Shown here: positions 42,578-53,047 of the stretch, piece by piece
Position numbering within the stretch: the stretch's first letter is position 1
Layout of the letters: the number at the start of each line of letters is the position of its first letter
NCBI GenBank assembly: GCA_015179025.1
Contig: WHUX01000041.1
Span: 310,001-374,000 of the forward strand
Length of the DNA: 64,000 nt
DNA from: Terfezia claveryi
Lineage: Eukaryota; Ascomycota; Pezizomycetes; Pezizales; Pezizaceae
Reading direction: 5' to 3'
Made by a program: the position numbers and the translations under genes
The notes under the pieces: model-generated
Databases searched by the model: none
Seen by the model: the letters and a program-made list of their open reading frames with translations, nothing else
What the model was told of the DNA's origin: nothing

Positions 42578-43142
42578 TGTCATAACCGTCCTTTCTTAGC
42601 CAGGTTTGAGAGTCAGACGGAATCGTTATTGTTGATTGTAGTCTTGATTTGACACTCGAACAGGCTTATTCAGGTGTCGTGCTGTTTTGACACTCGAACA
42701 GGCTTGTTCGGGTGTCGTCGATGGGTGATTGTTATCTTAGCTTCCGAGATAGGAATCTCGAGAAGCTTATTCCTTCTACGGCCTTGGCCTGGAATCATGT
42801 ATATATATCTTCGTCCCTCCGCCCTCTCGTTGGATCTCCATCCAATGTCTTGTATATCCAATACAGGGCCTTGCTTCTCTCCACGTTGGTGCATCTCCCT
42901 TGTGCACCTCCTTGCCTTGCCTCGCCTTGTCTCTGCAGCCCAGCTGCCTCCCTTGACACACGCGGCAACTGCTTCCGTGTGTCTCGTGTCCCTTGCCCTC
43001 TGCCTCTCTTGCCTCTTGCCCTTGCCTTCCGTCTCAGCCTCCCCCTGGTCACACACGTAGCGTTCCTACGTTTGTGTTATCCTAGCCTTGCCCTTTCCCC
43101 GGCGTACCCCTTGGTCGCCTTGCCCCCAGAGCCATCGTTACA
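42578..43142 (+). repeat. Gypsy-A 3' LTR
   Basis: 565 bp, TGTCATAACCG to CATCGTTACA. It is 38 bp longer than the 5' LTR because the GACACTCGAACAGGC hairpin is present twice (42651-42685 and 42689-42722). Confidence 0.95.
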
Positions 43143-44880
43143 ACCAGAGTAACCTATCCAGCCTCCAGCACTACCAGTATTACTGACAAGTCTACCGGAG
43201 CAACCTATTCAGCCTCTAACTATAGTATTAGGACCTAGAAGAAGTCAAAGATCTACAGCTAAAAAAGTAGTATTAAGGCTCTCGAAGGACCCAGTTTGGC
43301 TTGGAATATAAGCATCTAGCTCTACTCTAGAAGAAACTCATCTAACAATGACTGAAGTACTGTCTACTCCTTATGCATTGGAATGGGAAGAAGCAAAAAA
43401 GCGTGAGTTGGACTAGCTGGAAAGATATGGAGTATATGAATGGGTAGACTATATCCCAGAAGGAAAGCAGGTAGTAGACATAAAGTAGGTACTAAAAGAA
43501 AAAGAAGAAAAAGCGAAGGATAATCCTAAATGATTCAAGGTAAGACTTATAGCTAGAGGGTTTATGCAACAGCCAGAAGTTGATTTCTACCAAATATATG
43601 CTCTAGTTCAATGTAAAGAGGAGAGCTGGTAAATTCTCATTATTATTGCTCTGACTCGAGATCTTATTATGAAGTAGTATGATATTGAGGGGGCTTTCCT
43701 TAATAGACCTATACAAGAAGAATTATATATGTGGGACCGCCATGCTATAGGTACTCGGGCCTAGCAACTTTGTAAATCTCTATATGGCACAAAATAGGCA
43801 GCCTATAACTGGAACCCAGTATTGGATGATTTACTAAAAGGACTCGGTTTCTAGCAATACTCTAATGATCTAGGTCTCTACTATCGATTTAGTAATGGAA
43901 GCATCATAGTGGTACATGTCGATGACCTCTTATGTAGATTTAAAACTCTGGAGATCGAAGGGTTCTAGAAAATGGAGATAAATAAGCATATCACTCTAGA
44001 AGAAAGAGGCAGGCCAGAAAGGTTCTTAGGAATGGATATTGGTTGGAGAGATAAGCAGGTCACTATAACTGGGTCATCTGCCATTGAAAAGTTCACTCGC
44101 AACCTTCAAATTGTAACTGGAGTGATCAGTCCTTTTACACTTGATCTAAATAAGCTCGATCAGATACCTGGAGATGTGAAGGCATTCCAAGCAATCACTG
44201 GTTATCTGCTATTTATCACTCGCATGTGGCGGCCAGATATTCGATATGTAGTGCAGTGGCTATGTATCAAGACAAAATATGCAACTCAGCAGAATATGAG
44301 AAGAGCCAACAGGATAGTTGCCTACCTTCTGTATACTAAATATGAGGGTATAAGGTTAACACCTGCTGCGGCAGCTCCAATAGACATATTCTGTGATGCA
44401 GGGGAGGAAAAGCTGGAGGAAAAGGCTACTTCTGGCATTTTAACAAAGCTCGGGGACTCACCAATATCTTGGGCGTCCAGGAAACAAGACGTTACAACTC
44501 TTTCATCAACAGAAGCCGAATATATTGCCTTGAGCATGGGGGTGCAAGATGGAATGTGGTTGAAGAAGGTCATGTAGTTCTTGAAGGAAGACAGGGTTCC
44601 AAGGATCTGGACCGACAATGTGGGGGCAGCGACCTTAATGGAGAATCCAGATTTCCACTGCAGAACCAAGCATATCCAGAGGCGGCACCACTTCATTCGA
44701 GAATGCGCAGAGGAGGGCAGTGTGACGGTGCATTGGGTGCCAGGAGATAAAAACCCAGCTAATATGCTGACAAAAGTGGTGACAGGACCAAGGCTAGCCG
44801 AACTGAAGGAACAAGCGGGAATGATGAACTCTGAAGGCGTTATCACCCTAGGAGGGCGTGTTGAAACCGGGATAATATGA
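43143..44880 (+). pseudogene. Copia reverse transcriptase and RNase H
   Basis: Continues Copia pol after the Gypsy. RVT_2 motifs: WEEAKKRELD*LERYGVYEW, VRLIARGFMQQPEVDF, YDIEGAFLN and the catalytic IIVVHVDDLL (about 43908-43935). Stops are TAG for CAG or TGG, and TGA for TGG (K*FKVRL). From 43972 the frame is open through RFLGMDIGW, FQAITGYLLFITRMWRPDI and RNase H: DIFCDAGEEK, SSTEAEYIAL, WTDNVGAATL and RTKHIQRRHHFIRE. A single TAG follows LKKVM at 44577. The polypurine tract CTAGGAGGGCG precedes the LTR. Confidence 0.92.
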
Positions 44881-45125
44881 TAACGCTAGGCTAGACAATG
44901 GGCTGATAGGGACAACGGGCTGATAGGGACAACGGGCTGATAGGGACAACGGGCTGATAGGGAGTCGGGTGATGAGGACGGGCCGATAGGGAATCGGGTG
45001 CTCAGAGGACAGAGGATTTCCTTACTTCTATTTTGTATATAAAGAGGGCGACTCATCTCGTTTTAGAGAGATATACGAAATATAGATCTCTCTCTCTCTC
45101 TCATACGAAAGAACGAATTCTTTCA
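44859..45125 (+). repeat. Copia 3' LTR
   Basis: 267 bp, TGTTGAAACC to TTCTTTCA. It has three copies of the 17-bp GGGCTGATAGGGACAAC unit before the variant unit. Confidence 0.95.
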
Positions 45126-46432
45126 GAGAATACTCATGCCGCTCCGGCATGCGAATTCAGAAATCTCGAACATGCGAATTCAGACATCTCCGGCATGTAT
45201 ATTCATACATCTCCGGCATGCGAATTCAGACATCTCGAACATGCGAATTCAGACATCTCCGGCATGAGTATTCAGACATCTCGAACATGAGTATTTAGAC
45301 ATCTCGAACATGCGAATTCAGATATTTCCGGCATGACCGGCATGCGAATTCAGACATCTCCAACATGAGTATTCAGACATCTCCAGCATGAGCATTCAAA
45401 CATCTCGAACATGAGAATTCAGACATCTCCAGCATGAGCATTCAGATATCTCCGGCATGAGTATTCAGACATCTCGAACATGCGAATTCAGACATCTCCG
45501 GCATGAGTATTCACACATCTCCGGCATGAGTATTCAGACATCTCGAACATGCGAATTCAGACATCTCCGGCATGAGTATTCACACATCTCCGGCATGAGT
45601 ATTCACACATCTCCGGCATGAGTATTCAGACATCTCGAACATGAGTAATTAGACATCTCGAACATGCGAATTCAGATATCTCCGGCATGACCGGCATGCG
45701 AATTAAGACATCTCCAACATGAGTATTCAGACATCTCCAGCATGAGCATTCAGACATCTCCGGCATGAGCATTCAGACATTTCCGGCATGACCGGCATGC
45801 GAATTCAGACATCTCCAGCATGAGCATTCAGACATCTCCGGCATGAGTATTCAGGCATCTCGAACATGCGAATTCAGACATCTCCGGCATGAGCATTCAC
45901 ACATCTCCGGTATGAGTATTCACATGTCTCCGGCATGAGTATTCAGACATCTCCAGCATGAGTATTCAGACATCTCCGGCATGAGCATTCAGACATCTCC
46001 AGCATGAGCAACATCTCTGGCATGAGTATTCAGACATCTCGAACATGCGAATTCAGACATGTCCGGCATGAGCGTTCAGACATCTCCAGCATGAGTATTC
46101 AAACATCTCGAACATGCGAATTCACTCATGCCGGAGATGTCTGAATACTCATGCCAAAGATGTCTGAATTCGCATGTTCGAGATGTCTGAATACTCATGC
46201 TAGAGATGTGTGAATACTCATGCCGGAGATGTCTGAATGCTCATACCGGACATGTCTGAATTCGTATGTTCGAGATGTCTGAATACTCATGCTGGAGATG
46301 TCTGAATGCTCATGCTGGAGATGTCTGAATTCGCATGCCGGTCATGCCGGAGATGTCTGAATGCTCATGCCGGAGATGTCTGAATTCGCATGTTCGAGAT
46401 GTCTGAATACTGATGCCGGAGATGTGTGAATC
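45126..46432. repeat. 23-bp satellite with orientation switches
   Basis: About 56 units of 23 bp in two main types: one with core ATTCAGACATCTCCGGCAT preceded by GAGT, the other with core ATTCAGACATCTCGAACAT preceded by GCGA. Units run forward from about 45140 to 46127 and in reverse complement from 46128 to 46432. The first 14 bp, joined to 32829-32859 before the Copia insertion, are also reverse. The two types alternate in short runs, including longer blocks with ATGACCGGCATGCGAATT. Confidence 0.95.
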
Positions 46433-46932
46433 TTATCCCCTAACCATTTGACCTTGTACTGGACCCGGCCATAACGCTTCCTGGAATCCAGTACCTCCTC
46501 GACTTCCCACTCCTCTTCTCCTGCAATCACCATGGGAGGAGGTGGAGGATGCCTTTGACCTGGGAGAGGATCGTTCACAGCTGGTTTGATTTCCGAGACA
46601 TAGACAATAGGGTGGCGCTTGATATCCCTAGGGAACTTCAGCCAGTAGGCATAGGTGCCCACAGCTGCTAACACCTGGAATGGGCCTAGGAACTTGTGGT
46701 CGAGCTTGCAGGATAGCCGTTCAGTCCAGAAGTGCCAGCTAGAAAGCCACACTTTATCCTCGGGTTGGTACTTTGGGGCTGGCAATCTCGAGCTGTTTGC
46801 ATACTCTAATTGCCAGGCTTGAGCATACACCAGCTCTGACTTCAGGGTGGAATGGAGCTCTGCAATCCCAACTGCAAGCTCCCTAGCCGGGGCGTCATTT
46901 CTAGCTTCTTGCAGGGGTGCCAGAGCATCCAC
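46433..46932 (-). pseudogene. integrase C-terminus with broken chromodomain
   Basis: An uninterrupted frame of about 165 element residues. It holds the GPY/F-like stretch (KFLGPFQVLAAVG), FPRDIKRHPIVYVSEIKPA and the beginning of the chromodomain. The last 20 or so residues of the longer open frame (HTSPASVFRHLEHANSDISG) are translated satellite. Confidence 0.85.
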
Positions 46933-47540
46933 GAACCGAGGGTGCTAACTGTAATTGGCCAGGAAGGGGGAGGTTTTCAAGGACTCTGAAAACTGGTTAT
47001 TGGCGGCGAACTCACAAATTGCCAATAAGGACACTCAATTATTCTGCTGGTAGTTGATATAGGCCCGTAGATATTGTTCCATGATGGCGTTCATCCTTTC
47101 CAACTGGCTGTCCGTCTAGGGGTGGCAAGCGGTTGAGAGGTATATATATCTTGATCTCCAAGAGCTCGCAGAATGCCTTTCAGAAGTCTAAGGTAAACTG
47201 AGGCCCTCAGTTAGACACAATAGATTCGGGAAGGCCATGATACTAGAATATATTGTTGAGGTAGAGATTGGCTAGCTCCAGGGTGGAGTACGTGTCCCGG
47301 CAAGGTACGATATGCCTCATCTTCATCAGCCGATCCACTACTATCAGGATGGAATTGAATCCTGAGTCCTCCGGCAACCCAGTTACGAAGTCCATAGTTA
47401 GGTGTTACCAGGGCCGATCTAGGATTTTCAGGGGCTTCAAGGTTCTATAGGAAGCATGGTAAGTAGGCTTCGACCATTTGCAGGTATAGCAGTTCCACAC
47501 ATAGCTTTCCACATCTTTCTGCTAATCGATCTAGGTGTAC
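46433..47540 (-). mobile_element. Gypsy-A copy 3, integrase to chromodomain fragment
   Basis: Minus-strand integrase (ERMNAIMEQYL, PRFVDALAPLQE, PEDKVWLSSWHF, KLDHKFLGPFQVLAAVGTYA) and the first part of the chromodomain ([20 protein letters not shown], then KWLGDK). There it is cut by the satellite at 46432. Toward its 5' end it fades near 47540, just before the zinc-finger region, about where copy 1 also ends. Stops include several TAG for TGG or CAG. No LTR is attached. Confidence 0.88.
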
Positions 47541-47935
47541 TGCTGTTAAGAACTGATCTTGATATTACCTGCATCACAGGTAATAAAGGAAAGGGTACAA
47601 GTTATAAACTGGTTTGAGTATCACCTGCATCGCAGGTGATGAGGAATGCGTGTTAAGGCAATAACTAAGATAACTAAGGAATGACAATATGACACTCGAG
47701 CAGAATTCTGTTCAAGTATCGACTAGACTGATGTTGAGAACTGATCTAAGTATCACATACATTGCAGGTGATGGAGAGTCAGGGATATGGAGGACTTGAG
47801 TGAAACCAGAGTCAAGGAGGGACAAGGTAGTCTGAGCTATACTGAGAGTGAGAGAGATCTAAGTATCACCTATGACGTAGGTAATAGTTATATAGGATAC
47901 TTAGATACATGGAGGACAAGGCTAGTAAACAGGTT
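47541..47935. repeat. hairpin-rich region with four related palindromes
   Basis: Four short palindromes: TATTACCTG/CAGGTAATA (47563-47585), ATCACCTGC/GCAGGTGAT (47620-47640) and two imperfect copies (47752-47772, 47865-47885). Each is preceded by an ACTGATCTAAGT-like lead. GACACTCGAGCAGAATTCTG (47692-47711) resembles the hairpin of the Gypsy-A LTR. It may be a degenerate LTR, but no ends are definable. Confidence 0.5.
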
Positions 47936-48560
47936 TTTTTTTTTTTTTTTTTTTTAATTCCTTATGTATTATTATTATATACATGATTGGCATGCAGCCT
48001 TACGGCTATGGCCTAAAACGCAGGAAAGGACAAAGTATTATGACAGGTGAGGGGGGGGGGCACGAGGCCCTTCATGGAGAGATTATGCCAGCTTCGATCG
48101 TCTTGCGCAGGCCTATACCGTTGGCCGTCAGAACGGAGATAAGCAGGGGTAGGTTCTCGTCGTTGTACACAAGTTCGTTGAATGTGAGTGAGTGGGGTAC
48201 TGGGAAGGGCATTTCCGGACAATCGATTAGCATATGTGGTCGGTTGGTGTTGGGGGCACTACACCAGGGGCATCTCCCTGTATGTCGACCGATCCGTTGG
48301 AGGTATTGGGGGAACCAGCCATGACCAAGACGGACGGTGCTGATCCAGTGTGATAGCCGGCGGGGGAGGAGGCCTTTCGGGCCTGTTGTTCCTGGATTCC
48401 GGGGGGGTATGTGTGGGGGGGGTTTAGGCGGTTGTCGAAGTCCTTGAGAGCAAACTCGTTCATGAATGTTCTGATTCCGGCTTTCGGCGGCTTGGTTGGG
48501 TACTCCTCAGGAAAGTTTATCAGGGGGAGGATATGGTTAAGTACCCCATCCAGCTGGAGG
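47936..48560 (-). mobile_element. LINE H (third LINE lineage), 3' end
   Basis: The T-run 47936-47955 is the poly(A) in complement. On the minus strand (about 48368 down to 48215) ORF2 ends with WISTVRLGHGWFPQYLQRIG, then CPWCSAPNTNRPHMLIDC, a C-x2-C-x8-H-x4-C knuckle, and LVYNDENLPLLISVLTANGI. These residues and the 3' UTR differ from the other LINEs here. It is 5'-truncated. The open frame 48227-48739 is in the wrong frame for most of this stretch. Confidence 0.75.
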
Positions 48561-48726
48561 TAAGCTAGCCTGGGAGGTGCCACGGTTAGCGTGCGCACCG
48601 AGGCGTTTTTTCCCCGCGCTGCCTCGCCAAGACTCGCGCCGACGGCCGAGTTTTGCCCAACCCTCCAACTCGGCGAGTCGGCTACCCACTTTTCTAGAAT
48701 ACTCGGGCCAGCGACGAGTAGCCGAC

Positions 48727-49202
48727 GAGTACTCGCCAAGCCTTTGTGTCATGGGAAATCGCCGGAAGCCTACACTCCCGGCCTCTAAATATACATGGAA
48801 ATCACGCATTTGCGGCTTATATATATATATGAAATGCATGCATTCACGGCCTCTATATAAACTTGGAAATCATGCATTCGCGGCTATATATACATGGATT
48901 CGCCGCCAATATATATACATAGGCCATATATATATATAGAGGCCGCCAATGCATGTATTTCATGTCTATATATATAAGCCGCAAATGCATGATTTCCATG
49001 TATTATAGAGGCCGCGAATGCATGCTTTTCATGGAAATATATAAGCCGCAAATGCATGATTTCCATGTATATATAGAGGCCGCCAATGCATGCTTTTCAT
49101 GTATATATATAAACCGCAAATGCATGATTTCCATGTATATTTAGAGGCCGCGAATATAGGCTTCCGGCGATTTCCCATGACACAAAGGCTTGGCGAGTAC
49201 TC
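48727..49202. mobile_element. inverted-repeat element filled with palindromic repeats
   Basis: A perfect 44-45-bp inverted repeat bounds it: GAGTACTCGCCAAGCCTTTG at 48727 to AAGCCT at 48771, mirrored at 49158-49202 (AGGCTTCCGGCGATTTCCCA, then CGAGTAC). The interior alternates TATACATGGAAATCATGCAT and its inverse ATGCATGATTTCCATGTATA, separated by AGGCCGC. Related GAGTAGCC/CTCGC sequences extend outward on both sides. Non-coding. Confidence 0.75.
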
Positions 49203-49764
49203 GCGAGTAGCCAGCGAGTCGGCGCGAGTTGGCTTATCAAAAGTTGGCGCCGGCGCTGAAGATGGCAGAATGTACGTAGAGTGTGGGGTGTCTTTTCTAA
49301 GTCTAAGTCTATTTACAGTTCGACCTTTCATATGCCAGTGCCCATCCACTAGTGTCTATTATACATACTTCTGTTCTAGGAAAGCATTCAATGTCTCATA
49401 CCCCTTTTCCGTTCTAGGAAGGCACTCCCCTTGCTCATGTCCCTTTCTCCCTCTACAAGCACTCCCCCCTCCTTTGTATTGAGCGCCCTCACGAGATCCT
49501 TTCCCTGACCTTGTCTATCATCCTCTACTCCTCTCTTCTCCTGATCCTGACTTCGCAACCTTCTATATTCTCTCCGTCTTCTCCACTCCTCGCTTCACAA
49601 CCCTTCCATATCTTCCCTGTCTTCTTCTCCCCTCCAACAACCTCACCTCCTTCCACATCCCCCCGTCCTCTCCTCTCCTCAACTTCGCAACCCTTTCTTC
49701 TCCTCCCCATCCTCTCCTCTCCTCCACCACCTCCCCTCGCAGACAAGGTCCCGTCCTGGGTATT
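49203..49764. other. pyrimidine-rich tract, no gene
   Basis: 49500-49745 is almost pure C/T on the plus strand, with two or three diverged copies of a unit containing CTTCGCAACCCTTTCTTCTC. It follows the 3' end of the Gypsy-B coding sequence, so it may be that element's purine-rich 3' non-coding region. No LTR could be recognised here. Confidence 0.5.
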
Positions 49765-51041
49765 TTACCACCTTACTACTCTCCCTTCTAACATCTTTTC
49801 ACCTTCTTCTCTCAGTCCTTCTTCATATGCTGCTCTGGAAGGTCCCTCTGTCAAATAGGTGTGCCCTTGCCTTGATACGTATACCTTCAAGTCATCGACA
49901 TGATACCTTTTATCCGTTTTTCTACCATGCAATTCTTTCACTATTGCACTGTTCCCTTGTTTCGACAATTTTACCAGTAGCCTCGGTCCATCCCATCTCG
50001 TTTCCAGCTTTAGTCCTTTGTGTTTGTCCACTTCATGTCTCCGAACCATAACTAAATCTCCTTCTTTCGGTGTCATCCACTTCAATTTGCTATCATGCGC
50101 TACTGCCACCTTATCTTGTTCTGCGATCCGCTTCATAATCATATCATCTCCTCTGTAATCTCTAGTGGCCAGTATTTCTTCTATATTCTATTTTTCCACT
50201 GTGTGTGTGTCGAAGACTTTTTCTCCAATTTCTTCAGCCACTGCTTGTACTCTTCCTTCTCTCATTATCAATGGTGGCCACAATATCCTCACATTGTAGC
50301 CCAACAATATCTCAGAGGGCATATGGCCATGGACTCGCACTCTCTTGTATTCATAGATATCGCTGCTGAGCCCACTTGCATTCCCCACTCCTCTGTATTC
50401 TTCGATACTATACAGTGTCTTCTAACTGTTGCCACAATCATTTGTACATATCTTTCGCTTAATCTGACTGAGCTTAGATATGATATCGGAGCTCCAATTT
50501 GCATTACCCCAAACGCTCTCAATGTATCCTATACCTCTGAGCCCATAAAGTGCGTACCATTGTTACAGTATATTGACATAGGCCATCTGAAAATTTGTAC
50601 GACATTTTCAAAGAACATTGTCAGTGTGGAGATTTAATTTGGCTCCCCAAATCCCTTCGCGAATACAAATTGTGAGAAATAGTCTACCATAATCAGGATA
50701 TATCTGTATCCAGTCTTATTGCATGCAGGTAAAATCGGATCCACATAGTCCATGCCTACTATATCGAGTGGTTTGAATTGTATGATCGGTTTCAGTTCCC
50801 CAGATATCCGTCGAGGACCCACTCTTTGGCACATATCACACGACATACTGTACCACCAAATGTCCTTCTCTCTTGTTGGCCAATAATACCTTCCAATTGC
50901 TCTCCCGATTGTCAGTCCTCCTGCAAAATGTCCATGACTGTCATGCAATTCTTTCATTATTTCCTCCCTCTCGTCCTCCAGAATATACTTTGATAACGAG
51001 CCATCTCTTTCCCTCCAGAATAGCTCTTCATTCATCTGCAT
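49765..51041 (-). pseudogene. Gypsy-B integrase
   Basis: H2C2-type zinc finger (HDSHGHFAGGLTIGRAIGRY...SMSCDMCQR). The core begins with IVGMDYVDPILPACNKTGYR and YILIMVDYFSQFVFAKGF, with the first Asp in MDYVDP. The middle lies in 50188-50640 with stops. The C-terminal region 49765-50142 contains DLVMVRRHEVDKHKGLKLET, RWDGPRLLVKLS and KRYHVDDLKVYV, a GPF-type module. A stop after FGEPN interrupts the core. Confidence 0.85.
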
Positions 51042-51217
51042 ATATCTTCGCCCTTTGTTAGCTACCGCCTTCCTTGCATTCTGCTCAATCCTTTCTCTAC
51101 CAATCCATCCATCCCCTTTGTCACATATATCATTATATTCTTATACCATGCTGATTGTCTGAATTTCTCCATGATGTCCTCTACTTTATCCCTCCCTTTC
51201 CTTTCTATTTCTTCTTT

Positions 51218-52060
51218 CTATTCTTCCCATTCCTCTATTATCTCCTCTGCTTGTCCTTTCTCCTCTCCCCTTATCCCTTCCATTCCTTCTCTAATTACTT
51301 CCCTTCCTTCCTTCTTCCTTGTATTTCCTAGCTCTATTCCTTTGTCCTTTACTTCCGTCTCTTCCCTTCCTTCTTTTACCTCTACTCCTTTGTCTTTCCC
51401 TTCTGTGTTTTCTCTCCTATGGTGTCCTATTCTCAAATGTATTTTCTTTATCCTGCCATACCGTTCTTTTTCTTCTTCTGTTATACTATCATCTATATCT
51501 CCTTCCCCCATTTCCTTTTTATTTTGCTTCCCCGTTAACCTTCCACTCATGCATATTGTCAATCGGTCTGATAGATCTCCCCTAAACTCATTGTAGTACT
51601 CTGATGGTAGCCTACTCAGTCCATCCGCCAATTTCATATAGTGATCTACTCCTGCCTTATGTATGATCTCGTAGTCATATTCTGTCAGTCTGTCTTGCCA
51701 TCTTGCCAACCTCCCATGAGCATCTTTTGTATTAGTTCCCATTATCGATACCAGCGCATAATGATCTGTGTATATCTTTACTGGCCATCTTGATGCCTTA
51801 ACTAGCCATGCGCATTCATCCAAATTCCGCATCACTGCTAACTCTTCTCTTTCCTGTATGGAATACTTGCTCTCTGCCTTTGATAGTTTGAACGACATGA
51901 ACATTATAATACGCATATTGTTCTTATACTTGTTACCTGCTGTGGTCCCCAGTTTTACTCCTGGAAGTTGAAACAACACCCCTCCTGTCCCAGTTTTGCT
52001 CGCATCTGAGGACAAGTGATATTGTAAGTTTTCGTCAGAGCCCGCACATGCATTTTCCAA
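51218..52060 (-). pseudogene. Gypsy-B RNase H with charged linker
   Basis: SSDASKTGTGGVLFQL carries the first catalytic Asp, QEREELAVMRNLDE the Glu, KIYTDHYALVSIMG the next Asp and DHYMKLADGLSR the last. A 100-residue Lys/Glu-rich segment (EGKDKGVEVKEGREETEVKD type) links it to integrase, longer than in the other two Gypsy families here. Open for 280 residues. Confidence 0.88.
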
Positions 52061-52432
52061 TATCGTCCTTTTTATCTAATTAAATGATGCCTCTTGATCT
52101 GGCCCCCATTCAAAAGCATCCTTCTCTTCTCCACTTTCTGTTGTATATGCCTGTTTCATTATTTGCACATGTTCTACCCTTCCTGGAATAAATCTCCTCA
52201 AGAAGGGTATTAAGTATGCAAATGCCTCTATATCTGCTCTTGAGCTTGGTGTAGGTCAATTTCCCATTCTGCTCCGTTTTTCCAATGACGGTCTCAATCC
52301 TTGCCACGATCCTTCTATTCCCGTTATGTCCAATTTTGTCATACTGAAGGCATACTTTGTTCCTTTTAGGTATATAGGGCCAAATGCGATCCTAGGAAAA
52401 ATCACATTATGCCATACCTCTTGTTCAGTTTC

Positions 52433-53047
52433 CTAATCTACTTGCGATGAAAATGTATCGTCAATTATACCGTCACATGCCCAATCCCCATGTTCTCCAA
52501 TGAGGGATTCCATAGCTCCGACTATTATCTCTCCGTTTTCGTTTTTTAATGCTGGTATGTGTCCGAACACCACATCGCGGAATCGTAAGTAGGTATGTGT
52601 TCCATTCTTGAGACCCATCCCCATTCTCTTATATGCAAACTGTCCTTCTGGACATATGAATGCTGTCTTCAGCTCATCCCCTACTTTCAATAGTATAGCC
52701 CAGTATTTCGATGTAGCATTCACTCCCGTAAACACTGTGAACTGCGGCTTCACCAGAGTGTCCACAATTTGCTTTATCCTCGGTGTAGGGTATGCACTCA
52801 GAATGGTCCATTTGTTGATCTGTATAAAATTGTGTATCACACACAACTCACTACTACCATGCCCCTTTGGTATGAACCTCGTCCTATGTCCCCATAGGCT
52901 ATCACACATCACCACTATTCCTGCTGCTGTTATCTCTGGAAATACTTTCCGAGCATAGTCTTTCTCTCCTTTTGTCCAAAATGGTATCTTGCACTTAAAC
53001 GGCTTCGCATTTGGTACCAGCTCTATTGCATGCTCTACCAGATCCAT
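52433..53047 (-). pseudogene. Gypsy-B reverse transcriptase
   Basis: RT palm motifs IPFWTKGEKDYARKVF, CVIHNFIQINKWTILSAYPT and PRIKQIVDTLVKPQ. Then comes FTGVNATSKYWAI, where the catalytic Asp is replaced by Asn (GAT to AAT). The second catalytic motif is GIIDDTFSS. About 20 extra residues (ALKNENGEIIVGAMESLIGE) precede it compared with Gypsy-A. A stop follows at 52433. The Asp-to-Asn change alone should abolish polymerase activity. Confidence 0.87.

Larger units (their letters stand above)
36824..43142 (+). mobile_element. Gypsy-A copy 2, complete but mutated
   Basis: 6.3 kb with two LTRs and the 5-bp target duplication ACCAG (36819-36823 and 43143-43147), inserted in Copia pol. The internal order gag, protease, reverse transcriptase, RNase H, integrase, chromodomain identifies a chromodomain-bearing Ty3/Gypsy element. 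The polypurine tract AAAGGGGGGATAG lies directly before the 3' LTR. Confidence 0.96.
32860..45125 (+). mobile_element. Copia element, host of two nested insertions
   Basis: Two LTRs (250 and 267 bp) flanked by the 5-bp target duplication GAGAA (32855-32859 and 45126-45130). The order gag, protease, integrase, reverse transcriptase, RNase H is that of Ty1/Copia. A LINE (33467-34928) sits in gag, and a complete Gypsy-A (36824-43142) sits between integrase and reverse transcriptase. Removing them leaves about 4.5 kb. Coding sequence is full of stops, except for the last 900 bp. Confidence 0.95.

Noticed and set aside
45126..46432. CRISPR array (regular 23-bp repeats)
   Set aside because: Units are contiguous with no unique spacers, in a eukaryotic transposon context; it is a satellite.
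48227..48739. 170-residue minus-strand frame as a novel protein
   Set aside because: The true LINE H frame over 48215-48370 is another one, with a clear zinc knuckle; this frame is an overlap artefact plus low-complexity sequence.
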